This document shows, in pieces, positions 43,371 through 54,719 of a stretch of DNA of 64,000 nucleotides (position 1 is the stretch's first letter; each line of letters begins with the position of its first letter). The position numbers were made by a program, and so were the translations under genes. The notes under the pieces were generated by a model, which did no database searches, had not been told where the DNA came from, and saw only the letters and a list, made by a program, of their open reading frames with translations. This DNA is from Asterias rubens (Eukaryota > Echinodermata > Asteroidea > Forcipulatida > Asteriidae): NCBI RefSeq assembly GCF_902459465.1, contig NC_047083.1, positions 9,229,526-9,293,525 of the forward strand, read 5' to 3'.

Positions 43371-45102
43371 TTACTCAGCCTTATTTTCCACACCCTTGAC
43401 AGCATCAGCAAAACCTGCACTCAATCAAACTTGGAATAGTATTTTCCAATGAAGATGTCACCGAGGATCCAAAGAGCGCCCAGAGGTTGAGTGAAGTCCA
43501 TTCTGATGCATCCACTCAGGCAAAGTGTCTTTCATATCTCGGTTTCCTAAAATGCAAGACGAGAAGAAGATCACTATTACCTCAAGAAGTTGACCAAAGA
43601 GTAAAATGTCAAACAACATACCAGCCACTGTATTCAAACAAACTGATAAAATCTCATAAAAAAAACTTAATAGTTTCCTAAGACAACTGTGCAAGAAGAA
43701 CACAAAGTGTGCCAAACAAAAACTATGGGCCAAACAAAAGTAAGTTATGTTTCCCATTATAATGAAAAAGGTAAGTGCACAGGTGGACAAAACCTTTTCA
43801 CTTTCTTTTTTTAAAGTTTGGCCAGACAGAGGGGGGGGGGTCAATTGTTTTATATTGATGGTTTGGCAATAAAAAGAAGTTCAGTGTTACTTTTACAAAA
43901 AGGGAAAAAAGTCATTTGTTCCATTTACACCAAGGACAAGACTAGGGTAAACAGTGGGTGGCATCTGTGGTCTTGGTGTTGATCTCAAGCTTACCAGGTC
44001 CATCTTTCACAAGTTAAGGTTTGGTGAGTCCATTGTACTCTCTCAGTCTCAGTCTCTCCGAAGCATTACAAGTCAGATAAGACGGATGGATCTGTGTGAA
44101 GATGCTCTCCTTGATCTTGTTGAAGGCCTTAAGTAGCAACTCCTACACAATAAAAAATTACAATTTTTATTTTGATCAATCATAAATATAATGTGCCACC
44201 AATGGAGACTGGTTTCTCAAATAATCAGGGTTTGTGGCTTCCAAAGTTTTTTAAAGGAAAATAAATTGTGAAAATTGATGATGTAACTAAAGTCAGTGTC
44301 CCTCATCTTGGTCATGCCTCATCAAACGGTCACTGTTTGTTTTCAGTTCAGCTGCCACCAGTACTTTGCGTGGGATTAACCCTGCCTCGGTGTGTGTGCA
44401 TACATAATATAAAATAACAGGGCCTGAACTGAAGGAAGGGGACAATTTCTGTACCCTGCCAAGTCTACTTTTTCATTTAAGATTGAAAATTGAAATAAAT
44501 AAGGGCCCTAACAAATTAGTATCTACTCTATATCACTCAAAATGAGAAAATACGTTTGGTAAAATGAACAAGTGTGAATGTGGGGGCAGGCGGGGGGGGG
44601 GGGGGGGGGCACAACCACAAGCTACGGGGTACAACCACAAGCTACGGGGTACACTAATCGGTCCATCTGCACACCAGTACAAAACTAACTGGCACACCAC
44701 TCCAGTCTCCAGTGACTGACAGTGGTGCCAACAATCGACACTCACTTTAAACTCAAATAGAATTTAGTGACTCTATGGAAACGTATGCAGGAATTTAAGC
44801 ACAAGCACCTAGATCAGAATATTCATCAATACTGATCAGGGAATAATCATATTCAATCATTTTATGCAACGACACGAAATTCTACCTCTCCATTTAGCAC
44901 TGATCACTGACTCAGTGACTGACACTGACCGCCCTTACTCTATGCACTGACTGACTGACAGTGATGACATTGACAGACTGTATTGCGCCTTTTGGCGGTT
45001 CATTCAATCAAACAAATCTTACTCAAAATGCCTGGTGGTCTGCCTGAAATTTACACCCATTTGCCGGCTGACTGTTCCCTGTAATTTGATGTATATTCCC
45101 AT
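43371..45102 (-). pseudogene. Cathepsin D-like aspartic protease pseudogene, right-arm copy
   Basis: Minus-strand mirror of the left copy: exon A at 45,102-45,023 (80 nt, same length, frame open), exon B at 44,142-43,995 and exon D at 43,546-43,371. Exon D keeps TLCLSG and [17 protein letters not shown] but has a TGA near its start (after ETEI), a second stop after SKFD and a frameshift before GFADAVKG. Exon C with the DTG motif is missing: the B donor 'gtaagcttgagat' at 43,994 leads directly into repeat-rich sequence. It cannot encode a protease. Confidence 0.78.
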
Positions 45103-45399
45103 GGTGACATTAGCATTCGCAGACGACGGTCAGCAACCGGAATACTGATCTACAAAATCGTCCAAATCATAACAACAACAAAGATGCGTTTTCGTAGCAG
45201 AAGTCAATTTCTATACAGGCAGTCTTGTCCCCAGTTGTTTGCTACTTCCTGCCCGTTTTTTCATACTAATATCCGCGTAATGAAAATAGTTTAGGGACCA
45301 TACTAATTATTATGTAACTTCTCGAATGAGGGCGCTATTTACATTTTATTTAATAGTTTTTGTCGACCTGAACTAAGAATTTAATATTATTCATATTAC

Positions 45400-46810
45400 T
45401 TTTGAACTAACTTGGGCGTTTACTGAAGAAACATTCTGCTTAATTTGATGCAGCAAACATTATTATTATGATACAGTAGGCACCTCTAGTGCATTTGGAT
45501 CTATATTTTGTGAAATAATGATTGGTATTTTATTTTCTGGAGAAAAAAGGCAAACAAAAAATGCGTTTGGCTGTCCAGCAATTTTGTGAAATTTTGCCAA
45601 TTCAAAGATGCAGTAGGCTCTACTTGTACCTTTTTGTATGATTTGATGCAAAGCTATTATTTGGGGAAATATCGGTATTTGAAAATAATTATGAAGTAGG
45701 CAAAAACTGAAGAAAGAACTCACCACATTAAGTCTAGTATTTTAATCACAATTTTGAGTTGCGATTTTATGCTCTGTTTTATTTAACTTGACCCAGTACA
45801 ACAATAATAAGCTATAAATAAATTGATATGCGCAAATTAGGCAAAGAATTGAATGAGAAACAGATTCCCACAAACGTCCAGCATTTTAATCGAAATTTTA
45901 TCAACTTTTGATGCTCTAAAATGATGTAGTTTGCTCTTCTGCCTTTTTACAAAACAAGGGTTATGTCCCGGCATTTTATTTAAAATTTTAGTACATTTTT
46001 GCGCCGATTGTCATCAAAAGTGCAAGGCTCCCTTTTGGTTTGCAAAATGTTCAAAAACATGCAGTAAGCCTACTCCTTACAATTTATGTTATTTTGGTGA
46101 AAGCTACCCCCTTTTTTATCAAAAATGTTGAACCCGTTTTCACAAAAAGTGCAAGGCAAAGTGCGAGTAAAAAAAAAAAAAAACATGTCTAGCGTCCGGG
46201 TTTCTAAGAAGATAAAAAATGAAGGAGGAGGGGCCTTATATTTTTAACTTTTCAAGATGGCCGCTATTGTTTTTTTTTTCTTCTGCAAAATATCCATTGG
46301 TTTTTATACTGTTCAAACACGTTGACAAGACATTGAACTTGATAGTGGTTTTATTTGTTTTTGGTCAAGGCAAGCAAAAAAAAAGTAATATTAAGCGCAC
46401 CCCACTCTTTTTTTTTTTTTTTTTTTTTAAAGGAGGAAGATGATTTTTGTTCAATATTTCTTTTTTCCAGATCGTAAAAAAAAATATATATATACATATA
46501 TATCCCGTTTTAGTTTAAAAAAAAAAACTATACAAAGAAAGCATCCGGGGACGCTAAACACGTTTTATTTTGGCCTATGAATTATTGAATTTTGACTAAT
46601 TTTTTACAATAAATGTAAGGTTTACCCCCTTAAATTTATTTCCAATTTTGATTAAAAAAAATGCTATATCTTTGTTGATGATATCTTTGTTGATGATTTT
46701 CAACAAAACTGCAAGGTGTACCCCTTTTTGTTTTATCAAGTGTTGACAAATTTTCCACAAAAAATATGAAAGGCTTACCCCTTGCAAATTCTTTCTGTTT
46801 GTGCTGATTC
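45400..46810. repeat. Intergenic repeat-rich stretch, no gene recognised
   Basis: Between 45,480 and 46,160 irregular units carry 'gatgcagtaggctc...cttt' and 'agtgcaaggctcccttt' words. From 46,160 there is the 'gtccgggtttct...caagatggccgct' dispersed repeat with A- and T-runs. At 46,580-46,800 there are reverse relatives of the 14,800 repeat. Confidence 0.5.
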
Positions 46811-46811
46811 T

Positions 46812-46967
46812 AAGGGTGCGTTCGTTTAGCTCCCCTGGGTCGACCCCGGTGCGTGGCGGATTTTTTTACTAGGACGAACGTGGGTAATTATCTGCACACA
46901 CTCGTCCTGGAAAAAAAAACGCCACACACCGGGGTCGACCCTGGGAAGTTAAACGAACGCACCCTAA
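46812..46967. repeat. Foldback hairpin, arms about 60 bp
   Basis: 'agggtgcgttcgtttagctc' and 'ggtcgaccccggtg' in the left arm pair with 'caccggggtcgaccc' and 'aaacgaacgcaccct' at the right end. A half-copy word, 'gatcgtttagcttccctggg', occurs at 27,892. Confidence 0.85.
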
Positions 46968-47372
46968 ATAAAAATGCAAGTCTTACCCCCTTGTGATGCA
47001 ATGAGGTGACCTCTGATAAAAAAGTATTGTTTCTTTGGGTTCAAAATAATCAAAGGAGAAATGTTTTCTTTGATTCGCAGACTTGGATCTATAATCTATA
47101 TGCATGTAAATATTTTGTCTTTCTGAATAAAATGTTATTATTTAAATAGAAGGATTTGAAACTTTGCATGGTGGAAGTATAACTAAGAGAGGTTTGTGGT
47201 AACACCATGTAGAAATCACCCTTGCCTTGTCAACAACCGATTTATTTCCAGAACCAACACTACTCAAAAGAGATTTCAACATTAGTGTTACTGCAAACCT
47301 CTCCAAGTATAAAATTAATCAAAAAATTGCTACAAGTCAAATATTTAAATACTTCAGACCTTGTCTTTTTTA

Positions 47373-47696
47373 GAGAGCTGTTGATAATGTAAAACATTGT
47401 AAGAAACGACTCCCTCTGAAGTAACATAGTTTCTGAGAAAGAGGTTATTTCTCACTCAAATATTAAAACACTTCATACCTTAATTATTTTGTTTTAGGTA
47501 TCTGAAAGCACACAAATTAATTTTGTGCAAACAAGTGTTTTTGTTTTCTTTCATTATTCTCTTGCAACTTCAATGACCAGTTGAGCCAACATTTTCAAAT
47601 ATTATTTTTTATTTGATGCATACTATTATGCTGGGATACATCAAGTGAGAATACTGGTCTTTGACAATACTACCAAACGTGTCCAGTGCCTTTAAA
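47373..47696. mobile_element. Family A element, decayed
   Basis: 'gtaagaaacgactccctctg' and the end 'gtgtccagtgcctttaaa' are retained, but the left terminus is lost. The sequence after it matches that after the 15,751-16,010 copy in direct orientation, so the pair may be one duplicated segment. Confidence 0.7.
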
Positions 47697-47903
47697 GAAT
47701 ATAATTTATAGCTGTAAATTAATCATAATTACAGTAAAGTAATTTACCGCTGGTTCCATAATACCCAGTTATTAATTTTCTAATAAGAACTCAGAAATAA
47801 ATAATGTAATTAAAATTTTGCTATCATATTATACAAAAATTTCAAAAACTTCTGTATCTACATTTTTTGACAATAGAATGTACAAAATAAAAGGTACAAA
47901 GAC

Positions 47904-48281
47904 ATTAAAGATGCTATGTCAGATTTTTGGCCGATTTGACCCAAAAATTTTGATTTAAAATTCAATAGGTATTTTGATGGGGGTTGAGAAAGTTACAAGC
48001 TTTCATTTGAGCCATTGCTCAAAAAAGTCCGCAAATTATTAGTAGCAGTGAAATAAAGTGCTCAAAATTAGTTTTTGTCGGGATCCCGAAAATATATCAC
48101 GTGACCAATTCTCATGTGTTTTATAAGGAACGTTTTAAATTTTTGTCATGGTTCCTGACCATTAAAAGTAAAAGTTAAACTTTTTTTTGTTAGAGCGGGT
48201 GATACTCTTTGGAATACCATTCACTCAAAAAAATCTATTTTTAATGTTTGGGGCAAAAAATCTGACATAGCATCTTTAATT
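47904..48281. mobile_element. MITE with about 25 bp terminal inverted repeats
   Basis: It opens with 'ttaaagatgctatgtcagat' and closes with 'atctgacatagcatctttaa'. The 330 bp interior is non-coding. The outermost TTAA may be a target-site duplication. Confidence 0.85.
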
Positions 48282-48329
48282 GTTTACATTGCTATTGCTA
48301 GAGCCCCCTCTATGCATTAAAGTTTTGCC

Positions 48330-48545
48330 CATTTACAACAAAAATGTAAGGCTTCCCCCTGCAATTTTATGAAATTTTGGCCCATTTTCAACAAGAACTA
48401 TTACGGCCCCTTGCGATTTCTTTTAATTTTGTTTGAATTGCAACAAAACTGCATCTTGGCTTACCCCTTGCACATTTATCAATTTATTTTTCTCCATTTT
48501 CTAGAAAAATGCGAGGTGTACCTCTTGTGATTTTATCAAAGATTT
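48330..48545 (-). repeat. Degenerate tandem repeat, relative of 14,800-15,075
   Basis: Units contain 'aacaaaaatgtaaggcttcc', 'ccccttgcgattt' and 'attttcaacaa'. Confidence 0.55.
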
Positions 48546-48939
48546 AAATCAAAACAATCATCGCTGGATAAATGCATTACATTTATAACGAATATAGACT
48601 GATGTCGGTCTACCAGTATACTGCAGTATTAACCAACCGACAGTTTTAAGTATTTACGGCTGTGATTTTGTGGAAGACCTACACTACAAAGTACACACCG
48701 AACAACTGACGATAAACTTTTTGTACAAATTTACAGTTTACAATTTACAGGTATTTACAAACTTGATAACAATACGAGAGAGATGGAGGTTTGGTACATG
48801 GACTGAATGATTGACACGGCTTCAAAACTTGCTCGAGACATCATCTCCAAATAAATAATAATAATAATTATTAATACGCGCCTTTTGCCAAAGGATACAA
48901 AGCGCCAGGTATTATTTCTGCAAGGAGTGGGGCGAAATT

Positions 48940-49245
48940 TTGAGATATAAGACCTTAATCCTTAAGCACCATGTAATGGTTTACAAGGTGGTATGGCACA
49001 ATATGCTGCCAATCCAGCCAGGAACACCGGGGCGAACCCCTTCTCTTTTCGATAAGTGCACTGGGTTCTTTTACATGCGTTTACACAACACATGGCTTTC
49101 ATCCCATCCGAAGAACGAAGCAATGGTTATGTGTCTTGCTTAAGGACACAAGTGTCACGGCTGGGGATTCGAACCCACACTCTGCTGATCAGAAACACCA
49201 GAGTTTGATTTCGGTGCTCTTAACCGCTCGGCCACGACACTCCCA
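48940..49245 (-). mobile_element. Type 3 tRNA-derived SINE, near full length
   Basis: Read on the minus strand it starts at the tRNA-like head (complement of 'gggattcgaacccacactct' and 'cttaaccgctcggccacgac'), passes through 'aagacacataacca' and ends in the body near 'ggggcgaaccccttctcttt'. It lies 3' of the FGFR1OP2-like gene. Confidence 0.75.
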
Positions 49246-49519
49246 TGTATCAGTCTTGTTTTCTCCGGCACCTCCAAAGATCGCCATGACAATGCAAAAG
49301 GCATTGAAAGTGTTGAATACCATGGCAACCGATGGTTGACTACACTTTCAAACGAGTCGTCCGAGTGAGTGCATCACTGTACATGTACTTTGCTAGTCAG
49401 TGGTCAATCACGAGTCAACTAAAATGGGTACACTCAAACTTGCTCATATCCAATGCACATTGTCTTTCTTGACCTCTGACCCATTGACCTTTGATGACCC
49501 TAAGGAGGTCATCCTCTCT

Positions 49520-52500
49520 CTAAGCGTCTGTCTCTGTATCATCCATGTCCAATCCGGCGGTCATGTCATCAAAAGCGCTTAGGACACTCTCAACCTCTTC
49601 ATCAATCACACCGCCGCCTCCCTGCCCCTCAGCGAGCGTCCCTTTACTCGCGTCCTCCTCCGCTGACGTCTTCACGCCATCTGTCTTCTCCCCGGCTTCA
49701 CTCTCCAATTTTGACGAGTCCTTCTCCGTGTTTGATGAGGGGGTGAGATTAAGTTCGGTCCTCGTTGGGGTCGATTGATCTGTTGGGTCGCTGACGGCGT
49801 CTTTGTTGTCGGTGATTACAGCCTTGGCGACGGGATCTATGGAGGGTGTGTTCTTCACGTCTTCCCGCTGCGCAGCAGGGCTGTGGACCTTGTGGACGGC
49901 TCGGCTGATCTCAAGGAGCTCACGAAGACCACGATTTTCAACCTGAGAAAAGAAAGTTATCAGTAGGATTAGAAACTTTGCACGGTGGAAGTATCGTTTT
50001 TGAAAGGGCAAGGACACCAAGTAATTTTCTCCTTGGTAAAGGGCACCCTATGATTGAGGAAATTGTACATTTCTACTGAAGCATTTCATGGGCACCAAGG
50101 CAATAACAAGGGGGCATGGAGGCTTTCGTTGCCTCCGTGAGGCATCAGGCCTCGATGACTCTTTTAAATCATTGGTACTCTCTCAACTTTTACCAACAAA
50201 CTAAAAACTTGTTCTCTAAGTGAATACTAACGCGATACTGATGTATTTGTATGTGGAAATAAAAACTGCTTTATTTTCTGTCTTACACCTGTTTGTTTTG
50301 TCCTGTATTTTAATGCCTGTCTGTCTTTTTTGTCTGTCCGTTCATAGGCTGGGGAACAAAAGCTGTGCTTCAACCCGGACCTTGATGTTGCATTTTGTTT
50401 GAAGTTTCACCTTTTAATCTCTTTTATATTTACTATAATTTTGACAATCTTACTCTGTATTATACACTATTTGTAACATTGAATAAACAAATCTATCTTT
50501 TTTTCTCTGTCCGTTCATAGGCTGGGGAACAAAAGCTGTGGTTTCACCTTTTCATCTCTTTTATATTAACTATAATTTTGACAATCTTACTCTGTATTAT
50601 ACACTATTCGCAACATTGAATAAACGTATCTATCTATCTGAGAGGTTTGTGGTAGCACCATGTGAAAATCTTTTTTGAGAAGTGTTGGTTCTAAAAAGAA
50701 TTTCATTAAATTAGATAAACTTCGTCACCACATGAGGGGTTCTGCAAAAGGAGACTGGTGTGGAATCAACTGACCAATTGGCCACCCTCACACAAGACCG
50801 AATTACTTGGAAAAGCCAAACTCTAGCCCGCCTGTGGGCGACTGAGTGAGTGAGTGAGTGAGCAAGCGAAGAGTTTTATTCTTACCTGGAGTCTGGTGAG
50901 TTTCTGCTCAACATCGAAGGAGGTTTTTTCCTCCAGGAAAATCGCTTGCTTCATTACGGCGGCCATCTCTATGATCTTAGCTGTTGTTGCGATTGACATC
51001 TGCAGAGAAATACAATAGTTTAGGATTAACTCAGGCTTGGAGTTTCATCTTTAAAAGTGCAAGGCCTTTTTTATTTGACAGTATTAATAATAGTATCAAA
51101 TAATTGCAAATGACAAAAAGATAGTAGGAAGGATTTTTAAAGAAGAATTTTACAAGATACAATTTATGTAGGTACAGAAAACAGTTAAATAATTTATTTA
51201 AAAATACATGATTTTATAAGCAAGAAATAAAGGAAGGAAAACAGTTATTATTATACAAGAAAAATATTCACACAGTGAAATTATTCAAAAATACAAGAAA
51301 GCAGGAAATATGGGAAGAAGACAAGTTATTATTAGACAAGAAAAATATTCAAGATTTTATAAGCAAGAAACAAGGGAAGGAAAACGGTATAAATGATTAT
51401 ACAACAACATTCACAAAATGGAATTATTTGAAAATACATGATTTAAGCAAGAAATAAGGGAAGAAAAAGGTTATTATTATACAATGGGATAATTATTATT
51501 CATTATTGGTTTAAAAATGCAAACATGCAAATTATGTAGGTACACCAACAGCAACAAAACTTATTTTGTTGTCGTTGGTGTAAACTTCATAATTTGTAGT
51601 TCAAAATGCAAGATCATTGAAGCAGGAAATATGGAGAAAAAACAATTTCAAAGATTTACAAATTATGTAGATACACAAACAACATCCAAAATATTGAAAA
51701 ATGAAATAAGCAAGAAATAAGGGAAGGAACAACATTCAAAGATTTAATACAAATTATGTAGGTCCAAAAAAAAAAAAAAAAATGCAAAATCATTTGCAAG
51801 AAATATGGGAAAAAAACAATTTCAAAGATACAAATTATGTAGGTACACCAACAACAACAAAACTATTTTGTTGTTGTTGGTGTAAACTTCATAATTTGTA
51901 GTTCAAAATGCGAGATCATTTAAGCAAGGATATGGAAAAAAAAGCAATTTCAAATATTATAAACATAGAAAAGCAAGAAACAATGGAAGAAAATAATTCA
52001 AAGTTAAACAAATTATGTAGGTACACCAACAATAAGAAAAATATTGAAAAATAAACAAGCAAGAAATATGGGAAGAAAACAATTTCAAAGTTAAACAACA
52101 TATGAAGGTACACAAACAGCAACAAATATATTTAAAAATGCAAAGCAAGAAATAAGGTAAGAAAACATTTCAAAGATTGTACACATTATGTAGTTACACC
52201 AACAACAAAACACAACAACAATAACAACAACAATAACAACAACAACAACAACAACACATACTTTAAAAGACAATATAAATAAGCAAGAAGCTCATGGTGT
52301 TTTAAAATGTCTTCATTATTATTATTATTATTTAAAATTTGATAGTATACTTACTTCTTGTTGCTCAGCATGCTTCTCCAAGCAGTCTTTATCGAATCTA
52401 TTCGCCATCAGCATCCGACATATCTGTTCTCGGTAGCTACTCATGATGAGGTCAAGAGCCGACTGGTGTTCCTCTAGCGCCACCCGGAGCTCCCGGTTCT

Positions 52501-53890
52501 CTCTCTGCAGCTCGCGGATTTGTCGGTTCTCCTGCTGGATACCGAGGATGAGGGCGGAGCGTGGACGGTGACGAGCGACGCTGTTCATCTCTTCAACTTC
52601 CTCCTGGTACTGCGCAGAGAGAAAAAGCAGGGAGAATCAGAAAGTCAATTTTGTGTGGCATAAAAATAAAAATGTCTACAAGATCCACAGCCTCCATTGC
52701 CCCTGTTCTTGGCCTTGGTGCCCTGTCAAAAGTTTCCCATTGACTTTAAAGGCAGAGGACACTATTGGTAATTACTCAAAATAATTATTAGCATAAAACC
52801 TTACTTGGTAACGAGTAATAGGGAGAGGTTGATGGTATAAAACACTGTGAGAAACGGCTCCCTCTGAAGTGACGTAGTTTTTGAAAAAGAAGTAATTTTC
52901 CACGGATTTGATTTTGAGACCTCAAGTTTAGAGTTTGAGGTCTCGAAATCAAGCATCTGAAAGCAAACAACTTCATGTGAAAAGGGTGTTTTTTCTTTCA
53001 TTATTAATTATCTCGCAACTTTGACGTCAAATTGAGCTCAAATTTTCACAGGTTTGTTATTTTTTGCATGTTGAGATACAGCAAGTGAGAAGACTGGTCT
53101 TTGACAATAGTGTCAAGTGGCTTTAAGATTCTCTGATGGAAGTGCCCTTTATAAAATGAAAATGGCCTTGCTCTCTCAAAGATGAAATTCAAGGCCTGAA
53201 AATTCTGTGTTCTAATGAGAGATCATCAGAAATTGGAAATAAATTCATCAAACTTGTTTGGATTTTGACAAAATTGCACTTAAAAGAGTATTAGCCACAG
53301 TGGTATTTTACATCCTTTTACTGTGAGGTTAGAGTGCAGGCCTGATATGTCACGGAGGCAACGAAGGTGATTGCCTCCATGTCCCCTGGTCATTGCCTTG
53401 GTGCCCTTGAAATGCTCCAGTACAACTTTGCAATTTCATCATAGGGTGCCCTATACCAAGAAGAAAATGCCTTGGTGCCCTTACCCTTGGTGCCATACAG
53501 CCCTGAGAGTGACTGTAGATTTAGAATTTTATTTTTATTTTATTGAGATATCGCCTGACATCACAAGATTGGACAGCAACTTAAATGTAAGGGCTACATT
53601 TTCTTGGTTGTAAAAGGCCCTCGTGACTTGGCCACTCAATTCGTGCTAGTGGTCTCCCCTCCTAGACGCTTTGGATTGCGGCTCTACGAAGCTACATGTA
53701 CATGTACGAAGGCTTCGACAAATTGCTCACTGTTATTTTCATGACCTTGTCTCACCTGTTTCATGGCTTCAATCCGTTTGTTGAGAGTGGAGGATTGTTC
53801 AATTAGTGAGTCGGCCGCGTTGTCATGATCTCGTAGTCTCTCTACCAGCCGCTTAGCGTCCGCTAACACTTGGTCTATGGTCAGACTCAT
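49520..53890 (-). CDS. FGFR1OP2: FGFR1OP2/SIKE-family coiled-coil protein, four coding exons, complete
   Basis: Exons in coding order: 53,890-53,756, 52,609-52,355, 50,999-50,886, 49,942-49,520. All introns are GT-AG and phase 0; total 308 aa plus stop. Residues 1-45 match the family start (MSLTIDQVLADAKRLVERLR, then DHD..ADSLIEQ). Residues 46-130 carry YQEEVEEMNSVARHRPRS, the IQQENRQIRELQ heptad region and EEHQSALDLIM. Residues 131-168 include IIEMAAVMKQAI. VENRGLRELLEISR opens the last exon. The protein is predicted to be mostly coiled coil. From family knowledge, FGFR1OP2 and SIKE1 are subunits of STRIPAK phosphatase-kinase complexes, and this sequence looks nearer FGFR1OP2. The last ~120 residues are an acidic, Ser/Thr-rich tail, making it longer than the roughly 250 aa human protein. 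The central insert present in human FGFR1OP2 between exons 2 and 3 is absent. Confidence 0.9.
50160..50640 (+). mobile_element. Duplicated LINE-like 3' end inside FGFR1OP2 intron 3
   Basis: 'ggctggggaacaaaagctgt' through 'tgaataaac..atctatct' occurs twice, at about 50,340-50,500 and 50,515-50,635. Each ends in an ATCT-type microsatellite, as CR1/L2-like elements often do. No reverse-transcriptase motif remains. Confidence 0.5.
51100..52170 (-). repeat. Degenerate minisatellite in FGFR1OP2 intron 2
   Basis: Many units contain 'aagcaagaaataagggaaga', 'aaacagttattattatacaa' and 'aaatatt', the reverse complement of the 84 bp unit at 18,000-18,695. Here they are mixed with a second word, 'caaattatgtaggtacacca'. 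An (AAC)n tract follows at 52,198-52,258. Confidence 0.75.
52745..53127. mobile_element. Family A element in FGFR1OP2 intron 1
   Basis: Termini 'ctttaaaggcagaggacact' and 'tagtgtcaagtggctttaag' are present, with the inner palindrome intact. Confidence 0.85.
53330..53520. repeat. 'cattgcctccatgcccctgg' dispersed repeat
   Basis: The words 'gattgcctccatgtcccctg' and 'ttgccttggtgccctt' recur at 10,170-10,240, 10,810-10,950, 49,998-50,150 (reverse) and 52,690-52,740. It is a low-copy dispersed repeat with small internal inverted repeats. Confidence 0.6.
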
Positions 53891-54049
53891 GGTGTGTTTA
53901 TAGATCTCTGACGATGTCTGTAAAATAAAAAAGTAAGAACTTGAAAAATGCAAAAAAATATATCGGACTGGTGTTTCGACCCAGGCAGTAGCAGAGTCTT
54001 CCTCCTTGAAGGCTAAATACTTGAATTTGACTTGACAACCAGGGACCCA

Positions 54050-54215
54050 ATTTTAAATCGCTGCTTAACGCAAAAAAAAAAATTTGTGCTAACGGTAGCA
54101 GAAACATTGCTTAAGTATCCTTAAGCATTGCTTAAGTATCCTTAAGCATAGAATCCTTAAGCATAAGCCATTTCACAGTGTAGCACACCTCTTGATGTGC
54201 TTACGGTTAGCAATG
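54050..54215. mobile_element. Family B element, decayed, with 'ccttaagcat' short tandem
   Basis: 'gggacccaattttaaatcgc' is one end. The interior has three 'tatccttaagcat'-like units. It lies between the 5' UTR exon and coding exon 1 of the FGFR1OP2-like gene. Confidence 0.55.
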
Positions 54216-54611
54216 TTATAATAAAAAGGAAACTTGTATTTATTAAGAACATACCCTTGAATTTAGCTTTACATGTACCTGTATCCAATGTGGCCAAGGT
54301 TTTACAATTCATAGTTAAGACAAAAATATGAATGTTCCAGTTGCACTGTACAATGTATATCATTTTGGTCACTATTGACTCTTTGCCATGTCTGGGTTCA
54401 ATTAAATCTTTATTTCATGACTCAGAAGTGAATTGAGAGGGACAGTAAATATGTAGGTTTCTTTCCAGCTATTTTATCGTGTCTATCATCATAATTTGGA
54501 CAATGTTTACTTTAGAATAATTAGAAGCAAACATGAGACGACAACCATCCATAGTCAATAGTAAATTACCAACATGACCAAATTATGGTGGAAAAGGGAG
54601 TGTTTGCCTAC

Positions 54612-54670
54612 CATCGAGTACGACAGTCGGCGTCATGATGATTATTGACAGCGCGCGTCGTTAATTGAAT
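54612..54670 (-). promoter_or_regulatory. Probable 5' UTR exon and start region of the FGFR1OP2-like gene
   Basis: The coding exon 1 block begins at an acceptor (ttttttattttacag, before about 53,920), so an upstream leader exon is required. A donor 'gatg|gtaggc' at 54,612 preceded by CpG-containing sequence (gacgcgcgctgtc) is the best candidate. The transcription start itself cannot be fixed. Confidence 0.45.
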
Positions 54671-54719
54671 ACAAATATTAAACAATAAAACAATAAATAG
54701 ACATAAATAAGGTTTATCG

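Larger units (their letters stand above)
32780..45400 (-). repeat. Right arm of the giant inverted duplication
   Basis: This is the reverse-complement partner of 16,970-32,580. It lacks the DTG-bearing protease exon and the G-rich insertion of the left arm. It has gained a tandem SINE array (37,000-37,660) and a private family A copy (40,757-41,134). The outer edge near 45,400 is approximate: similarity is clear at the 'gagggcgctat' word at 45,326 and fades by 45,400. Confidence 0.88.
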
